Shown: positions 10,964 through 24,500 of the stretch, one piece after another
Numbering within the stretch: the first letter of the stretch is position 1
Layout of the letters: every line of letters starts with the position of its first letter
Source: Nematostella vectensis
Lineage: Eukaryota > Cnidaria > Anthozoa > Actiniaria > Edwardsiidae
DNA: 64,000 nt
Direction of reading: 5' to 3'
NCBI RefSeq assembly: GCF_932526225.1
Contig: NC_064038.1
Span: 8,059,070-8,123,069, forward strand
Translations under genes and position numbers: made by a program
The notes under the pieces: generated by a model
Database searches by the model: none
Told to the model about the DNA's origin: nothing
Seen by the model: the letters and a program-made list of their open reading frames with translations, nothing else

Positions 10964-10990
10964 GTCGCCTATAGCAGCCCTCTTTACTAC
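10964..10990. repeat. Right target duplication plus the last piece of the 220-bp array
   Basis: GTCGCCTAT is the right target duplication. It is followed by AGCAGCCCTCTTTACTAC, the normal end of a 220-bp unit. The next bases (TAGCGATTAT) match no unit, so this marks the array and probable Polinton end. Confidence 0.88.
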
Positions 10991-12562
10991 TAGCGATTAT
11001 ACTTAGTAATGGAAGCTTTCACTATCCATTTGATATCTGACAATTTTTTTTAACTGTTCAATACTTTTTTCCATCGCTGGTATAGCATAACTATATCGAC
11101 TATTCGATATTCTATTATCGATTTGTTGCAATCAGTGCGTTCCACCTCTCAAGGAAATAATATGGAGAAACTAAATCTCCATTACCACACCGTTTTATAA
11201 TCCTTAGCAATCCAAAGAGAAGCCTCTAATCAGCCTGCCATTATTAAATCATTTTAAGAAATTGCACTCGTAAATGGCCTAAAAAGTATTCATTATTTAT
11301 TGGAGCTCAAGTGAGATTGAGCTATTGGGTTTCATTGTAGTACACTCTTTTTAGTGTAAGAACGTCTAATTTTCAGTTCAGGCTGGGCATTATTTTTGGA
11401 GCATTTTGACGCTGAAGATGTTCTTAAGGATGTTCTTATGAACTCAATTTGACTCTGCATTTTTGAAAGCATCACACTAACAAAACAATATTTTGCTATG
11501 TGAGCCTAGTTATGTTCTTAGCATGTTCTTATAATTCGATGAATCTCAGGCTGGACGTTCTTCTAAAAAAAGGTTCTTATAAAAAAGGGTGAAGTTAGAA
11601 AAAAGGACAAGAAGAAACAACCATGTTTTTCTTGTCATTCAAATTGCAAGAAATTTTGTTGTTTTTTCATTTCTATCACTGTACTGTATAACTTCGCTGT
11701 CTATTTTCGACTTGTTGTTTGTTGTTACATCATTACACCCCATCGTTAACGAAGGATGTCACGAAACGATAAACTGCAATGAACGTCATTTTGTTTTCAG
11801 CCTCCTCTACCATTCAAAACAATGGAAACACGCGTTTTCCACTCGACTTATAACGATTTACAATTGGCTCATGAACACCCAACTCATTCAGCCGTACCCC
11901 TCCACATCTTGCAAATCATAACAAACAACTAATACCAATAGCTAAAAGAAAGATGAAACCATCGTAACATAATTAAATATTGCAATTTTATTTTATTATT
12001 ATTTTTTTGTTTTATAATTTAGTTTGCCTGCTTACGGGCAGATGTAATTTTCAATTGGTCAAATGTCTTTAGAATAGAGCCATCCAATCAAATAGCGCAA
12101 AATTCATGAATTCTAAATTTTATTTAGCAGTTCTAAGAATGACTGATTCTAGCTTATGTCTGAACAAAAGGGGTAATTCTGAACTAATGCATGATATTGG
12201 TTAAAAGAAATCATGTAGCCCACTCAGTAAGCCATTTGGCAGGTGGGTGGTTTTATCAAAATGAACCAATCAAATATCTCCCCACAACACTGCTATCCGG
12301 TGAAGCGTCAGAGCTTTCATAAATTATAGACCAACTGGTATTGCTTTTAACACGGAGGGAGCGAAGAAAAAGATCTCACCGCAAACACTAAAAAGTGACC
12401 AAGCATCGAGCCATAGGCAAAGGTGCAGGTTACCCTTTAGGTTAGATATTTTGAAGCTTGAAACCATCCAAGTTAATCATAACCCGGAAGAAGAACGTTC
12501 GCCTCGCTCAAGCGGGGTCAAAACTAAATTTGATCTTTTTGGTGGTCTTTAAAACAGGAACT
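10991..12562. other. Spacer between the Polinton end and PAM, AT-rich
   Basis: No coding exon seen. It holds one small inverted-end element (11341-11592) and otherwise AT-rich DNA. The PAM promoter and any 5' UTR exon should lie in its right part; no clear TATA box is visible near 12563. Confidence 0.5.
11341..11592 (+). mobile_element. MITE family member with TACACTCT and TTCTTATAA ends (copy 1)
   Basis: Starts TACACTCTTTTTAGTG, then AAGAACGTCTAATTTTCAG; ends GGACGTTCTTCTAAAA and GGTTCTTATAAAA. The whole stretch realigns with the reverse complement of 20171-20530, and its first 90 bp also match 63598 onward. Three copies in one window mean a dispersed family. No coding capacity. Confidence 0.7.
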
Positions 12563-15500
12563 ATGGCGCTGTTTAGCTGGGTTATTATCCTGCTAGGGAT
12601 GTGTTTTGTTGAGGCAAGGTTTTTTGAAAATTACGAGAATACGAATGGTGAATATGGATTCAATCGCGGGTTTGACGAGCTCTACCAACCCGGCTACCAA
12701 AGATCTATGAGCGAGGACGTACCGACAATCGAGATGAAAATGCCAAATGTTCGGCCATTGAAGGTCAGTTAATATTGGAATCTCATTTTGGATTTTATAA
12801 AACCACAGCGCTTTACCCTTCTCTTGGTCTAGTGGTTCTTTTATTGCTTAGTTAAATAAAGGAATAAGCTCAGTCGATTTGAAATTATCGTGTACTTTAG
12901 TGTTCATTTGAGTTTCGTTGAGCGATAGCAAATGATTACGTTTTTATCTAGTAGTAATTTTGCGGGAATCTTAAATTTATTTATTGTCTAGAACTTGTGA
13001 GAAATCCCAGTAATCTATTAAAAAAATCTAGTGTTTAGAGGCATTTCCCAGCATGTTATAGTTTGTGTTTATCATTTCTTTTCTTGTCGCAAGTCAACGG
13101 CAAATGGAATCGTTGTATTGTCAACATTCTGTGCCAAGAGCAGGGACGTGTATCACAACAATTCCTACAAAAATATAACAATGGACTTCTTTTTATCTAT
13201 TAACCAAGCAACTAAGTTATATCATTTAAAATTTAGTAAATGAATGTTTCGAGCTCATGTAAGCGTCATGCTTTACTAAGCATCAAAGTGAATTTCGATT
13301 CAGTATGCAAATTACATTTGTGTTCCGCTCAGTGGAAAGCAGCTGTAAACGCTGGAATAGAATTTTTGGCTGGGCCCTCCGCACAGAATATTATTCTATT
13401 ATTCATGATGTATTGTGTGTGGAGCTCATTTTAACGAAATTAACTTTATAATCAAGTTTGATTAGTTTGCTCATAGCACGCTCTGTTTGAATTGACCTTT
13501 CTAGTAAAATAATGTATAGTCAGGTTTATTCGTGCAAAGATAATAATTCCTGAATCAACATTTCCTGTCTTATTTAAAATCAGACTTTAAATATTTATTT
13601 TGGTTCTTGCTTTCTTAATGGGAAAATTTATGTCATAAGTCTTTTAAGAATGCCCTTGTCGACCTCTCGCTCTTATTAGTTTTTCGCAGTGACTAACGGT
13701 CTAGTCTCCCGTGCAGTTTCTTTGTGTCGGTCACGCAACGAGAACGGCTGCGCGCGAGACTACTTACGGTCCGGCAGCCGGATGGGGTCCTAAAAAAACT
13801 AACGGTCCGGCAGTCCGAAATAACCCTATGTTTCTCGTCGAATTAAGCTCATATCTATTCCAAAACAACTTTGCTGGAAATACCTAAGCGCTGTCTTTTG
13901 AATAGATTTAGTGTTTGGCGTTTTCTATAAACTCTGTATACAGGATATTTACCTCCCGAGATAATGACAATAACAGACAACACGCTATCTGAAATCAGCA
14001 ATGCGTAAATCCCGATAATACCTCAAACTTAATTAATCTCCCCATAAAACTGTCCATTTTTGTTTGAAATAGCCAAGCGCTTCAAGTTGAATAAAGAAAT
14101 AAAGTTTTGCATCATTCTACAACCCCGTATACAGGTTATAAATCGATTGAAGTGCGACACTTAAGGCCCCCCCTTAAGAATTGGAGCACGATGTACACTA
14201 CTAAGAACTTTATATTTATCGCGATATTTCTTAATTCCTTACCCTGAATGTACCTATCTTTATCAAGAATAACAAGACGCTGCCACTTGGATAAAATAAC
14301 CGTTGTTTTGGAATAGATATTAGCTAAATTCAACGAGAAACATAGGGTTATTTCGGACTGCCGGACCGTAGTGTGTGTGCACCAACTATATTTACTGATT
14401 TATATCAATATTTGGGTGACCTTAAAACTCGCTCGACCAATCTCTTGGAGGCCTGGGTCTAAGGGCTTTTCAAGGCTTGTGCGATAAAGATTTGACCAAG
14501 CGATAAAGTTTTTTTTGACACATTTTTGCCTCGAGTCTCAAATTGGCAGGAATCTGCATTTTTCACTATGTTTTATGGAGCTCTTCTAAATATGGGCATC
14601 AATGCCCATATAAGGCAATGCATACGAAGTGCCCCTGTGTTTTTAAGCTTGGCGCCAGCCCCATAACACCGTCAAACTCTTGCTTGATCGGGGTGAGAGG
14701 GGGGTGGGTGGGATGAAAGGTGTGAGTTGAGCATGTAAAAAGATGCGTGTAGTTTTTGAGATCAGAAAGCTGATGGTAGCATAACACTTAAAATTATTTG
14801 TATAAATTTTCTTCTTGTATTTTTTTCTCTAGCACGACTCATATTTCTGCACTGCCGTCCCAGTCAAGTCAGATGAAGCATTCATAGGTGAGAAGCGTAT
14901 TATCTCGTGACGGTTTTCAATCGCTTCCGTAATCGGGTTTCGTGACGGGAGCGGCATTCATGTCGCAGTTGTACAAGACAGCTGGGTGAATAGTGAATGA
15001 CAGGACGGGCACCAAAAGATGCTTATTAGTACTAGTGTTTCGTAAGAATAAAGGTGATTAAGACGTTGAAAGCGTTATACGCCCCCGCGAAACAAATGTG
15101 TAGGTGAAAATGTCAATGTGATTATATTTATATTGCGTCCGCTTGTACTCTGAGACGATTTATTGATTGTATATTTAACCATTGAACGATAAATACACAT
15201 TTATCTGCATTTGTATAGAAATTCATTGAGATTCATGGTTTCTAGATCGTACAATTGGTATTTGCAAATCGCCGTTTTGGCTTTTATCTGGCCTGTGAGC
15301 AAGCGCAAAGGGCTTGGGAAAATGAGAGAACCCGCTCGCCTGGAGAGAAGGATGGAGTAAATGCATCCTTCCCTCTCCCTCGCGCGAGCGCCCCTTGTCT
15401 CCTCTCTTCTTTCCCAAACCTTTGGAGGACTTTGGGGGCCTTTGGACTTGCTACGCAGCCTAGCTTTTATCCGAAACCACAGGATAACCACAGGAGTGAT

Positions 15501-18500
15501 AGCTGAGATTTAAGTTTAAAGTGCTGTATATATTGTGATTCTTGCTATGGGATACACACACCTTTTCCGTGAATCCGTGAAAAAATTTACAACTCTTGAC
15601 GTACCACGCAAATTAAAAGTACATGCGCATAATAGATGCGGATCTTATAAAGTAATTCTTTATAGCATCGTCGCAGCTCTAGATCCCACATGGATCTGAG
15701 CTGTGGTTTAAAGCACTTCGTTCGAGTCGAAGTCGCCCTGCAGTTTCTTTTGCCGATGAAGTTTAACTGAGGCAAACCGGCTATGCCATGCTGACGAGTC
15801 CTAATAAGGACGAAACAGCTGTCCATGGTTGCCGAACTGCACGGGTAATAGACTGTGCTAGCGTCCCGTCTTGGCCCGACTGGTGCCAATGTGTGTATGC
15901 TAGTGTGCTTCTAAAGTCCACATTTATAAAATCGACGTCAAGTACTCTCAAATCTCGTCCGATTTCATTGATGGTTTCGGATAATATTATTGAATCATCC
16001 GTATTTGATGGGCTACTGTTTTATTTTAATTATCGGTAACCCATTGAAAGTTATTTAACATATGAAAAAATTGAAAGATAACGCAATGTTGCCCAAAACA
16101 AAGGTAGAAAATGGAGTATGCGAACAAAAAAAAATACATGGTCAGTTTAGACTTGTTGCCACTATGATGCCCATCATGGCTGAGTATAAGTTATGTCTCT
16201 CCGTAAATTTTAAGAAAAAGCATCGGTTATTTTTTTAAATATATTGGAAAGTTCTGTTCACAGTTCATATGTTTTATTAATATGTTATATGTTTATTTAA
16301 ATGTTTATTTATATGTTTATTTAAAAATAGCTTTAAATCGATTACCGATAAATAAAATAAAACAGTAGTTAACGAGTAAAATAAAAAAAACACTATAAAG
16401 AATTACTAACGAGCCTTTCTCTTTCAGTATTTGTTGTGTTTTTATTCTATTAGAAAAATCAGGCAGTGATTTTTCTAGGGTTTTTTTTCATGTATTCTTT
16501 ATTCCCTTGCAGTTGGTTATGAACCCCATGCCGAGATGCACACAGCGCATCACATGTTACTCTTTGGATGCTCGACTCCCGCTAGCAAGGAAGGCTTCTG
16601 GTATGTATTCCAGCGATTACTTTACAGTTGGCCGTCCATAACTCGAATCCAAGGTGTAACTCGAGCACTGGAAGTAATTAGAACACGCGGTGTAGCTCGA
16701 ATGCTAGGGGTAACTGAAACGCTAGGGGTAACCTCGGGGTAATTCAAAATAATCCGAATTAGTCCTAGCAATACTCGCTGGCATGATTTTATTTTTCAAA
16801 GCCAGATCGAACTCACATTTCAAGATTCGCAAACTATTCCTTTTTCTTCTGGTGGCTTTTGCTCGCATGTACTTTTCAACGACCATCCGCTGGCCCTGAT
16901 TTGAGCCCCCAAAAAACTTCTGTTTGGATCTTTAAAAAAAACCTACAGGGTTCAGGCTCCTCAGATCTTCTCGGAGAGGACATTTGTCGGATTAGAATGC
17001 AGACCTCGTAAGTGATGGATTGTCAAAAAGTTCTTTTTCATTTTTCATTGCAGGAATTGTGGAGATATGGGAGTCGGCGTGTGCGCGTCTGGGTCACCAG
17101 AGAGGATCATGTACGCGTGGGGACGGAACGCACCAAAACTGAACCTCCCGAAAGGTTAGTCGTCTTCACGTGAGCATTTTACCTCGTTGCTGTTGCGTTC
17201 ACACATTCATCGAGGTCATGCACAAACGTCGTATTTTCCATGAGCCGTATTCAATGCGAATGAATGCAAATTAGATAAAACAATGCACCTGGTTCATTTG
17301 CATTAATTTGCATTGAAAATGCTCATGGATAACAGGATGTTTGAACTTATCCTGAAACATGAAGCAGTAGGTATACATGGTTTTTCTAGAGCGAACTTTT
17401 TTAGCATAAAATACTTTTTTTTATTAAAACTAAAAAATCTGCTTTCACATTCGCGTACGATGGTAGCGCGAACTAAAATTATATCATAAGTCATTTTTTT
17501 TTGTCTTCTTTCTTTTTCAGGAGTCGCGTTTAAAGTAGGCCAAGCTTCCTCTGTCAAGTACCTGGTACTACAAGTTCATTATGGCCACGTGGACAAGTTT
17601 GTCAGTAAGTCAGAGATACAGGAAAGCATGTTGGAAAGTTTTTTAGTAAAGCAGAGATACGCGAGAGCATGTTTGTCAGTAAGTCAAGCGTTTAACGTTT
17701 GCGCATAACTTTATTAATAGTCGCGATAGTTGATTAGTACAAGATTCGCTTCTCCGCCTTTCAGCCAAGACGACCCGCGTCTGTTAATATATTGCGTTGT
17801 TGGATTAAGTCCTTGTATTGGGCGTCGTCCCGTCTCTCAACGCACTAAGAAGAGACAGTCTCAATACTATTCGCGCTTTTTAAGACCTAGATCTATATTT
17901 CTTACAAGTAGCGCTTTTTGATGCAGAGCCGTAGCAGGACACGTAAGATTGGGGGGGGGGGGCACAATACAATACATTAAGAAAAATACTGGGGGCACAG
18001 TCACGCCCCTCCTGGTCATTTCCTTATAATGTTTGAAGATAGGGGGTGGGGGGCACGTGCCCCCAGTGTTCACCCCCTGCTACGGGCCTGTGATGTCATG
18101 AATGGGATATTCTCAGCGCCTTATGATGTTAGAGTCCTACTGTCATTAAGGAAACGTTTTTTTACTGAAGCCAAAACAACAATTTCGTCGATTTTATCTC
18201 AAACACTCAATACTATAAAATACTATTCTAACTATTGTATTTAACAAGGGTGGAAAAGAAGCATACTTGCGTGTAAGCGAAGCAAAAATTCTGACCTGAA
18301 GTTTTCTACAATGTATTTCTTTTGGAATTTTTTTTCATTTTGTACAGAAAATCCCAAGCTTCACGACAGCTCAGGAGTTACCCTCCAGACAACACACATG
18401 AGGTAAACACGCAGTGGTCGCTTTGTCGTCCATGTTGTTGTTATGATCGTGGTAGCTCTGTGTTTGATATTGTTGTTATTGTGTTTGCTTTGTCATCGAT

Positions 18501-21500
18501 TTTGTTGTTATTGTGATTCTCATGGATGTTGCTATTGTCGTCGCCTTGTTGTCGATGTTGTTCGTGTTTTTATTGTGGTTTCGTTATTGTTTATATTGTT
18601 GTCGCTTTGCCGTCCATGTTGTTGTTATTGTTGTTGTTGTCTGGCAGTTGCTGTTGGTATGTTGTGCTCGTTATTGTCGTTATCCTTGCTGTCGTTATTT
18701 TGGTCGTCTTTCCGTCGTCGTTGTTGTTGTTGTTATTGTGGAGGTGGCTGTGCTTGTGATTGTTGTTGTCATTGTCGTTGTTGATGATGTTGTTGTTATT
18801 GTTGATGCTGTCTTTAGTGTCCTTTATTTCGGAATTGATGTTGATGTTGTTTTGATAATGACCGTGCTTTTGATAAGCCTTATGTTTTTTATATTGTTTT
18901 TGTTATTATCGTTATTGTTGTTAATGATAATGTTGTTGTTGTTATTATTATTGGTGATATTGTGGCCGTTATTGTGGTTGTTGTTGTTGATGATGATGGT
19001 GTTGCTGTTGCTGTCGTCTTTTCGCTGTCGCACTATTATCATTGTTCCATGATTACTGTTGTTGATGTTGTTTTTATGGTTGTCTCTTTTATCATAACTA
19101 TTTACTGTGACTGTGATGTAAGAGTTGGAAAAACCCCATTGATGCGTTGCTTGTTCTAACCAGACAGCCCTATCGCGCGGCCATTTACCTTCTCGCTAAT
19201 GGATACGGCGTCATCCCACCCGCCATGAAAGGTTACCGAAAATAAACCCGTAAAACCAAATCGCTAAATTCTTTGTTTCATCGATTCTTGTTATTCCGGT
19301 AGCTTCAACGAGTGTGACTTTTTGGCTCAGTCCTTTGCAATAAGTAAAAGCTTGTGGATTGGATGTTTAATAATAGAAACTGTTGCCTAGCCAAGTCACG
19401 ACTAGTGTCAACGCTAGAAAAGAAAAACGATTTTTGGAAACAAGTCAGATCAAATGCATTCAAGATGTTAAAAAATAGCTTTTCACAGCTGCCGCAAGGA
19501 CCAGCTTCGATGGCAATATGCATAAAGCGTATTCACGTGCACCAGGCCAAATCATTTTTACAAGCAGCGATTATTTCAGTGCCCTGTCTTCGGTCTGAAA
19601 GTGGCATGGTTTTTTTTTAGAAGTCGGTCGGAACGTCAGCAAAATCGGCCCGACAATTCTGCACGTGAAAAGGCTAATATTTGCCTTTATATATATAATT
19701 TATATATTAAATATGTTTCTTTGATGTCCGTCCGACTTCAGACATGTGACGCTGCTTAACTTGACTTTTGGTATCGGGCCTGTTTTCGTCTTCAAGTACC
19801 GGATCTAGGGCGCCGGCAAGTCGTAGCTTGTAAATGGATTGGCCAACAATCGGTGCGGATAAATACATTTTGAATTAGCCTAAAAAAGAGATAAACCAAT
19901 ACTTTAAACGTGCAACATATAAGTCTAAACATTATTCTAATCTTAACTATTTATTATATTTATTTAATCTTAACCTATCAAAGTGGCCACGGTAGCGCGC
20001 GTCGCACTGTAAATATGTGCATACCTAATGAATATATTAAAATATATAAATTTAGATATTTGAATATATAAAATTAAATGATATATTTTATATAATATAG
20101 TATATAAATCCAAATTTGCCTTTTTAACACTGCGGCATTTATATTATTTCTCGTTGCAAGCAATGAAGTTTACACTCTCGTTTTATAAGAGCCTTTTTTA
20201 AAAAGACGTCCAGGCTGAGATTTCACCAAATTAAAAGAACATGCTAAGAACAGGCCGAGGCTCAGATAGCAGGAAAAAATATTATCTTCTAGTCCTGATG
20301 CGTTCTAAAATGCAGAATCAAATTGTGCTCATACAGTGGTAACAACGTTATTATTGCTACTGATCATTAAGTGTAATTCTCTTCCTAATAATTCATCGGG
20401 TATTATTTTCTTATATACACTAAAATTTAAGAACATCGTTAAGAATATATTCAGCACTCAAATGCTCCAAAAATAATGAACGGCCCAGTCTCAACTGAAA
20501 ATTAGACGTTCTTATAAGAGAAGAGTGTATTGGAAGACAGGCGAGGGGCGATATGTTTACATGCTTTAGCATCACTGCGTATTTCAATATTTTGAGAACT
20601 CTCGTCGACGACTTCTAACAGCTAAAGCGCTTCTGGCATCCGTCATTCAAAAATCTTGAAGCGTTTTCATTGGCCAGCACTGGAATGGTTTCCAATGCAG
20701 TACTTACCCGCTTATAAGAACCCATTATTTTCAAATTTAGCCTAAACAGGTTAGTGAAATTTTAGGCTACGCAGGTTCTTAAATAGGTTCTTATTTAATG
20801 AGGTAATAAGTTTTTATTTTATTATACACCTGTGAATGGTATAACATACCACCTGGTATGTATATTAATTTAATGCCATCATCAATCACTAAACACAGGG
20901 CGTATCCCTATGTAATGAAAATTTACAAGGTTTTCAAACATTATTTATACCAAATTTAGAAGTGTATACATATTCTAGTTCACTACTTTTGAGTCATGTT
21001 TTTTTTTTGCATGAATATATTTTAGGGTTTATTTCTATAAGAATCTTTCTTAAAGAACCAGTTTCAAATTTCAGGCTAAAATAGGTTCTTACGTAAATGG
21101 GCTTACAGGTTCTAGGTCCTTATTAGGTAATAACTATAGCGCCACCTCTCCGTAAGGCTCTGACCAATCCAAAAGCGCCAAGTGTAATTTCAATACTTGA
21201 ATGACAGAAGCTGAAAGCGGTTGAGCAGTTTAGAAGAAATAATTGGCCAGAGTTCCAAGAATATTTACAATCGCATCAAATCACCATATTTAACCAGATA
21301 TTGTGATAACAAAATTAGAAGAATTCGCGAAGTCTATTTGAAGACAGTTTGAATCAGCGAGTAAATATAGAACAAATTCTGTTTAGTAAATATTTTCTCT
21401 AAATCCCTAAACTATAAACTCTCCCTAAACTATAAACTCAATGCTTAAACCCTGAATCTAAACTCAGCTTGATCTATCTCATACTCACCTCTAAACATGC

Positions 21501-24500
21501 TAAACTTTTCGATGGCAAATAACCTATATTAAAACAATTTAAAAGTTGGATTGAAAGCCTAAAAAAACGTTAAGTATAGACATAAAAGATTTACTCCCGT
21601 TTTAATCGTGAGTATCTAAAGGACATTCCGTAAACCTTTTTAAAAGAACTACCTACTAAAATTATAAACAAAGCTATGTTGTAGACCCGAAATCGCTTAG
21701 CAGAGATGTACCAGAAGTTCACAGGGAACTATATGCCATCTCTCTTCCTTAATTAAAGCAATATTGATTCGTGAGTTTACTTTCCAGACCGAAGTTCTTG
21801 GCGGCAATTTTACTCCAGGCATCCGGAGGGGAAATCCCTCCTCAAAAAAAAGGTTATATTGCAATATCGAGTAATTAAACTGTCTTTCTTGTTCTGTTCT
21901 CCTTTTTCTCGGCCCAGACCTCCTCTTCTCGCGGGCATTCTTCTTATGTCAGTCGATGACGACAACTCTGCAATTCTTCCGCATAAACAAGGTCTGTCTT
22001 TCTCTGTCTGTTCTTGCATATTGCCCATGTCTTTGTCTGCCTAAGTTTCTATAGTATTTGTGCCTCTACCGTTATTCCAAATACGTGTTTTAATTGTATC
22101 CTCTTTCTATACGCTTTTTCCCTCGACGTGTTTAGCTGTATATTTGTATTTTTTGCTATAGTTTTTCTCGCCTCTGTAAAAAGCTATTTTCTGCTTTCCA
22201 TTTCGCTCTTCCGCCTTATTTCTGACCCTCTTTTTATAAAAAAAACCCCACAGATTACAACGTGTCATTAAATTAGATTCTGGTTATTTTCTCGTATATA
22301 ATAATAAGTCTTAAATTTCCACGTATATCCTATAACCTAGAATACTGCGTATCTCGGTTTTAACCCTACCCTGGGTACCAGAGCCTCCAGACTCCTCTCG
22401 CCCAGTGACGGTTTTCGCTGAGCGTCACTGGACGATAGATATCTGAAGGGCTCGGTATTCAGTCTATGTTAACATGCGTTAAGCAATAATGTAGCTGTAA
22501 TTGAAAATGTGAATTTGCGTTGTCTGTTGTTTAGCTGCACATCTGGATATGGGCTGCGCGTACAGCAACAAGGCCACCATGCACCCCTTCGCCTTCCGGG
22601 TCCACGCCCATTCATTAGGTAGGTAACACAACAACGCAACCATGCACCTCTTTGCCTTCCTGGTCCACGCCCATTCACTAGGTAGGAAACACAACAAGGC
22701 AACCATGCAGACCTTCGACACACCCTTTCACCAGGTAGGTCACTCAATAAGTCAACCACACCCCTTTGCCTTCCGGGTCCACGCCGATTCATTAGGTAGC
22801 TAACACAACAAAGCAACTATGCAGACCTTCGGCTTCTGGGGCTTTTTACTACGCCTTTTTGATAGGTAGGTCATGCAGTCACTTAATGGCCACGGAATAT
22901 CTTATGCATTCCACCATGTAACTAGGTGGTACGATACCTGAGTGACTAAACTACGCACTCTGGGTGACGCGTATCTTTTAATACGCACCCTTAGTAACTG
23001 TTCCTTGAAAAGGACTTGAAAACCAGACTGCATTATGGACTGCATCATCCCAACCATATATTATGACGAAGTAACAAGGTCCTCTTATCATAGGGAGTGT
23101 GATCACCGGATACAGAGTTCGTGACGGAAAATGGACTTTGATCGGCAAGGGTGACCCTCAGCGCCCACAGGTACGTGACCATCAGATCAGCGGTACCACT
23201 CTTTTGCACGTGTGCTTGTTCTGATTGAGATGCGAGTAAGCCTCGCCATTCCTAAGTGGAGCTAATTGCAAAGACAAGACAACGAGAAAATATTATCGCT
23301 TTTTTTCAGGATATTACCATATTGGCCTTATATATTGCGGGCATTTCGCGGAGAAAGGGTTTGCATATCTCGTGATACTTTAATTTCGCGATGTCGGGGG
23401 CAAAACTATCTTCTTAAAAAATATGCCAAAATTACTAAAGACGCTATTTTTAAACATATTTAAATGGTAGTCGTAATCGTCTCATCAATTTTTGGAAAAA
23501 CGAGAAACACGGGGAAAAATGAAAATGGAAGGTTGAATTATGCGTCTCTTGACATGACGGAAAAACATGACTTAACGCTTCAAATAAGCTCATTTCACAT
23601 CTAATAAGGCTGAAAATTTATCTAAGTACTTAGTGAGTAATAGCAAACAAAGTATCAAATGCGACTTCTGCTCTAAGTGTCACTGAAATTTGAGCTTTTC
23701 GTCCCTGAGCTCATACATAGCGCAAGGATGATCAAGGAAAAAATATCTTAAAAAGCAAAAATCTGGGTATGTGCATTTCGGCCTCAAGTTATTTGTGTTT
23801 CAAAAATCAGTCCGGAATACAAGGAACCGATGGCCATTGTAAGAAATTGTGTCTTCTCGAATTGCGAATTTTCCAGGTTTTTCCGTCATGTCGGTCTCTT
23901 TAATTTTAATTAATACATTTACATCTTTAATTTTAATTAATACATTATTATAATCATCACTATCATCGAGAAATTTAAGTGACGCGAAGTAAAGTACCAC
24001 TAAGATATGTATTTTTATTTGATATTTATTCATATGTCAGTAAGATTGTTTTTATTGGTATTAGTTTTACCTGAAACCGATCCATTTTTCAGGCGTTTTA
24101 TCCAATTAAACAAGAGGTTGACATCAAAGATGGTGACACATTGGTGAGCCTTGTATCTATCGATATACTTAAGCTGCCCAAAATATCTTCATTTTCTTTA
24201 TTATCATTATCATTTCATTACTTTACTCCCAGGCTGCTCGGTGCACGTACAACACGATGAAGAAAGACAGAATAACATACATTGGGTGAGTGCAATACTC
24301 ATTACAGCGGCGTAGCCAGGGTTTTTAACAGGAGAAGGCCCAAGAGACTCTTTCAAGGCATTTTCTCCTGTAATTCAGATAATGTCTCATACATTTACTG
24401 TATTTTTGGCTGCTAGAAGGGGACCGGGGCCCCTGGGCCACCCCCTGGCTACGCCCCTGCAATAAAGCCCTCATTAAAGCCCACCACCACCATTATTTTC

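Larger units (their letters stand above)
1..10990. mobile_element. Polinton/Maverick element, right-hand part, interrupted by a MULE
   Basis: The left part carries a minus-strand protein-primed type DNA polymerase B and a small Cys-rich gene; both are dense coding DNA unlike the AT-rich host sequence to the right. It is followed by a 220-bp tandem array whose last unit resumes after the MULE and stops at about 10987-10990. Read inward from there the end begins AGTAAAGAGGGC. Polintons are known to begin with AG and to have long terminal inverted repeats with 6-bp target duplications, so I infer that the array is the element's terminal repeat. The other end lies outside the window, so neither the inverted partner nor the target duplication can be checked. 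An adintovirus-like relative is possible, since capsid genes are not visible. Confidence 0.75.

Noticed and set aside
12458..12562. In-frame upstream ATG of PAM at 12458
   Set aside because: It would bury the signal peptide behind 35 basic residues; the ATG at 12563 gives a normal secretory start.
18443..19052. 179- and 113-codon Val/Leu/Cys-rich plus-strand frames
   Set aside because: Trinucleotide microsatellite in PAM intron 6, not a membrane protein gene.
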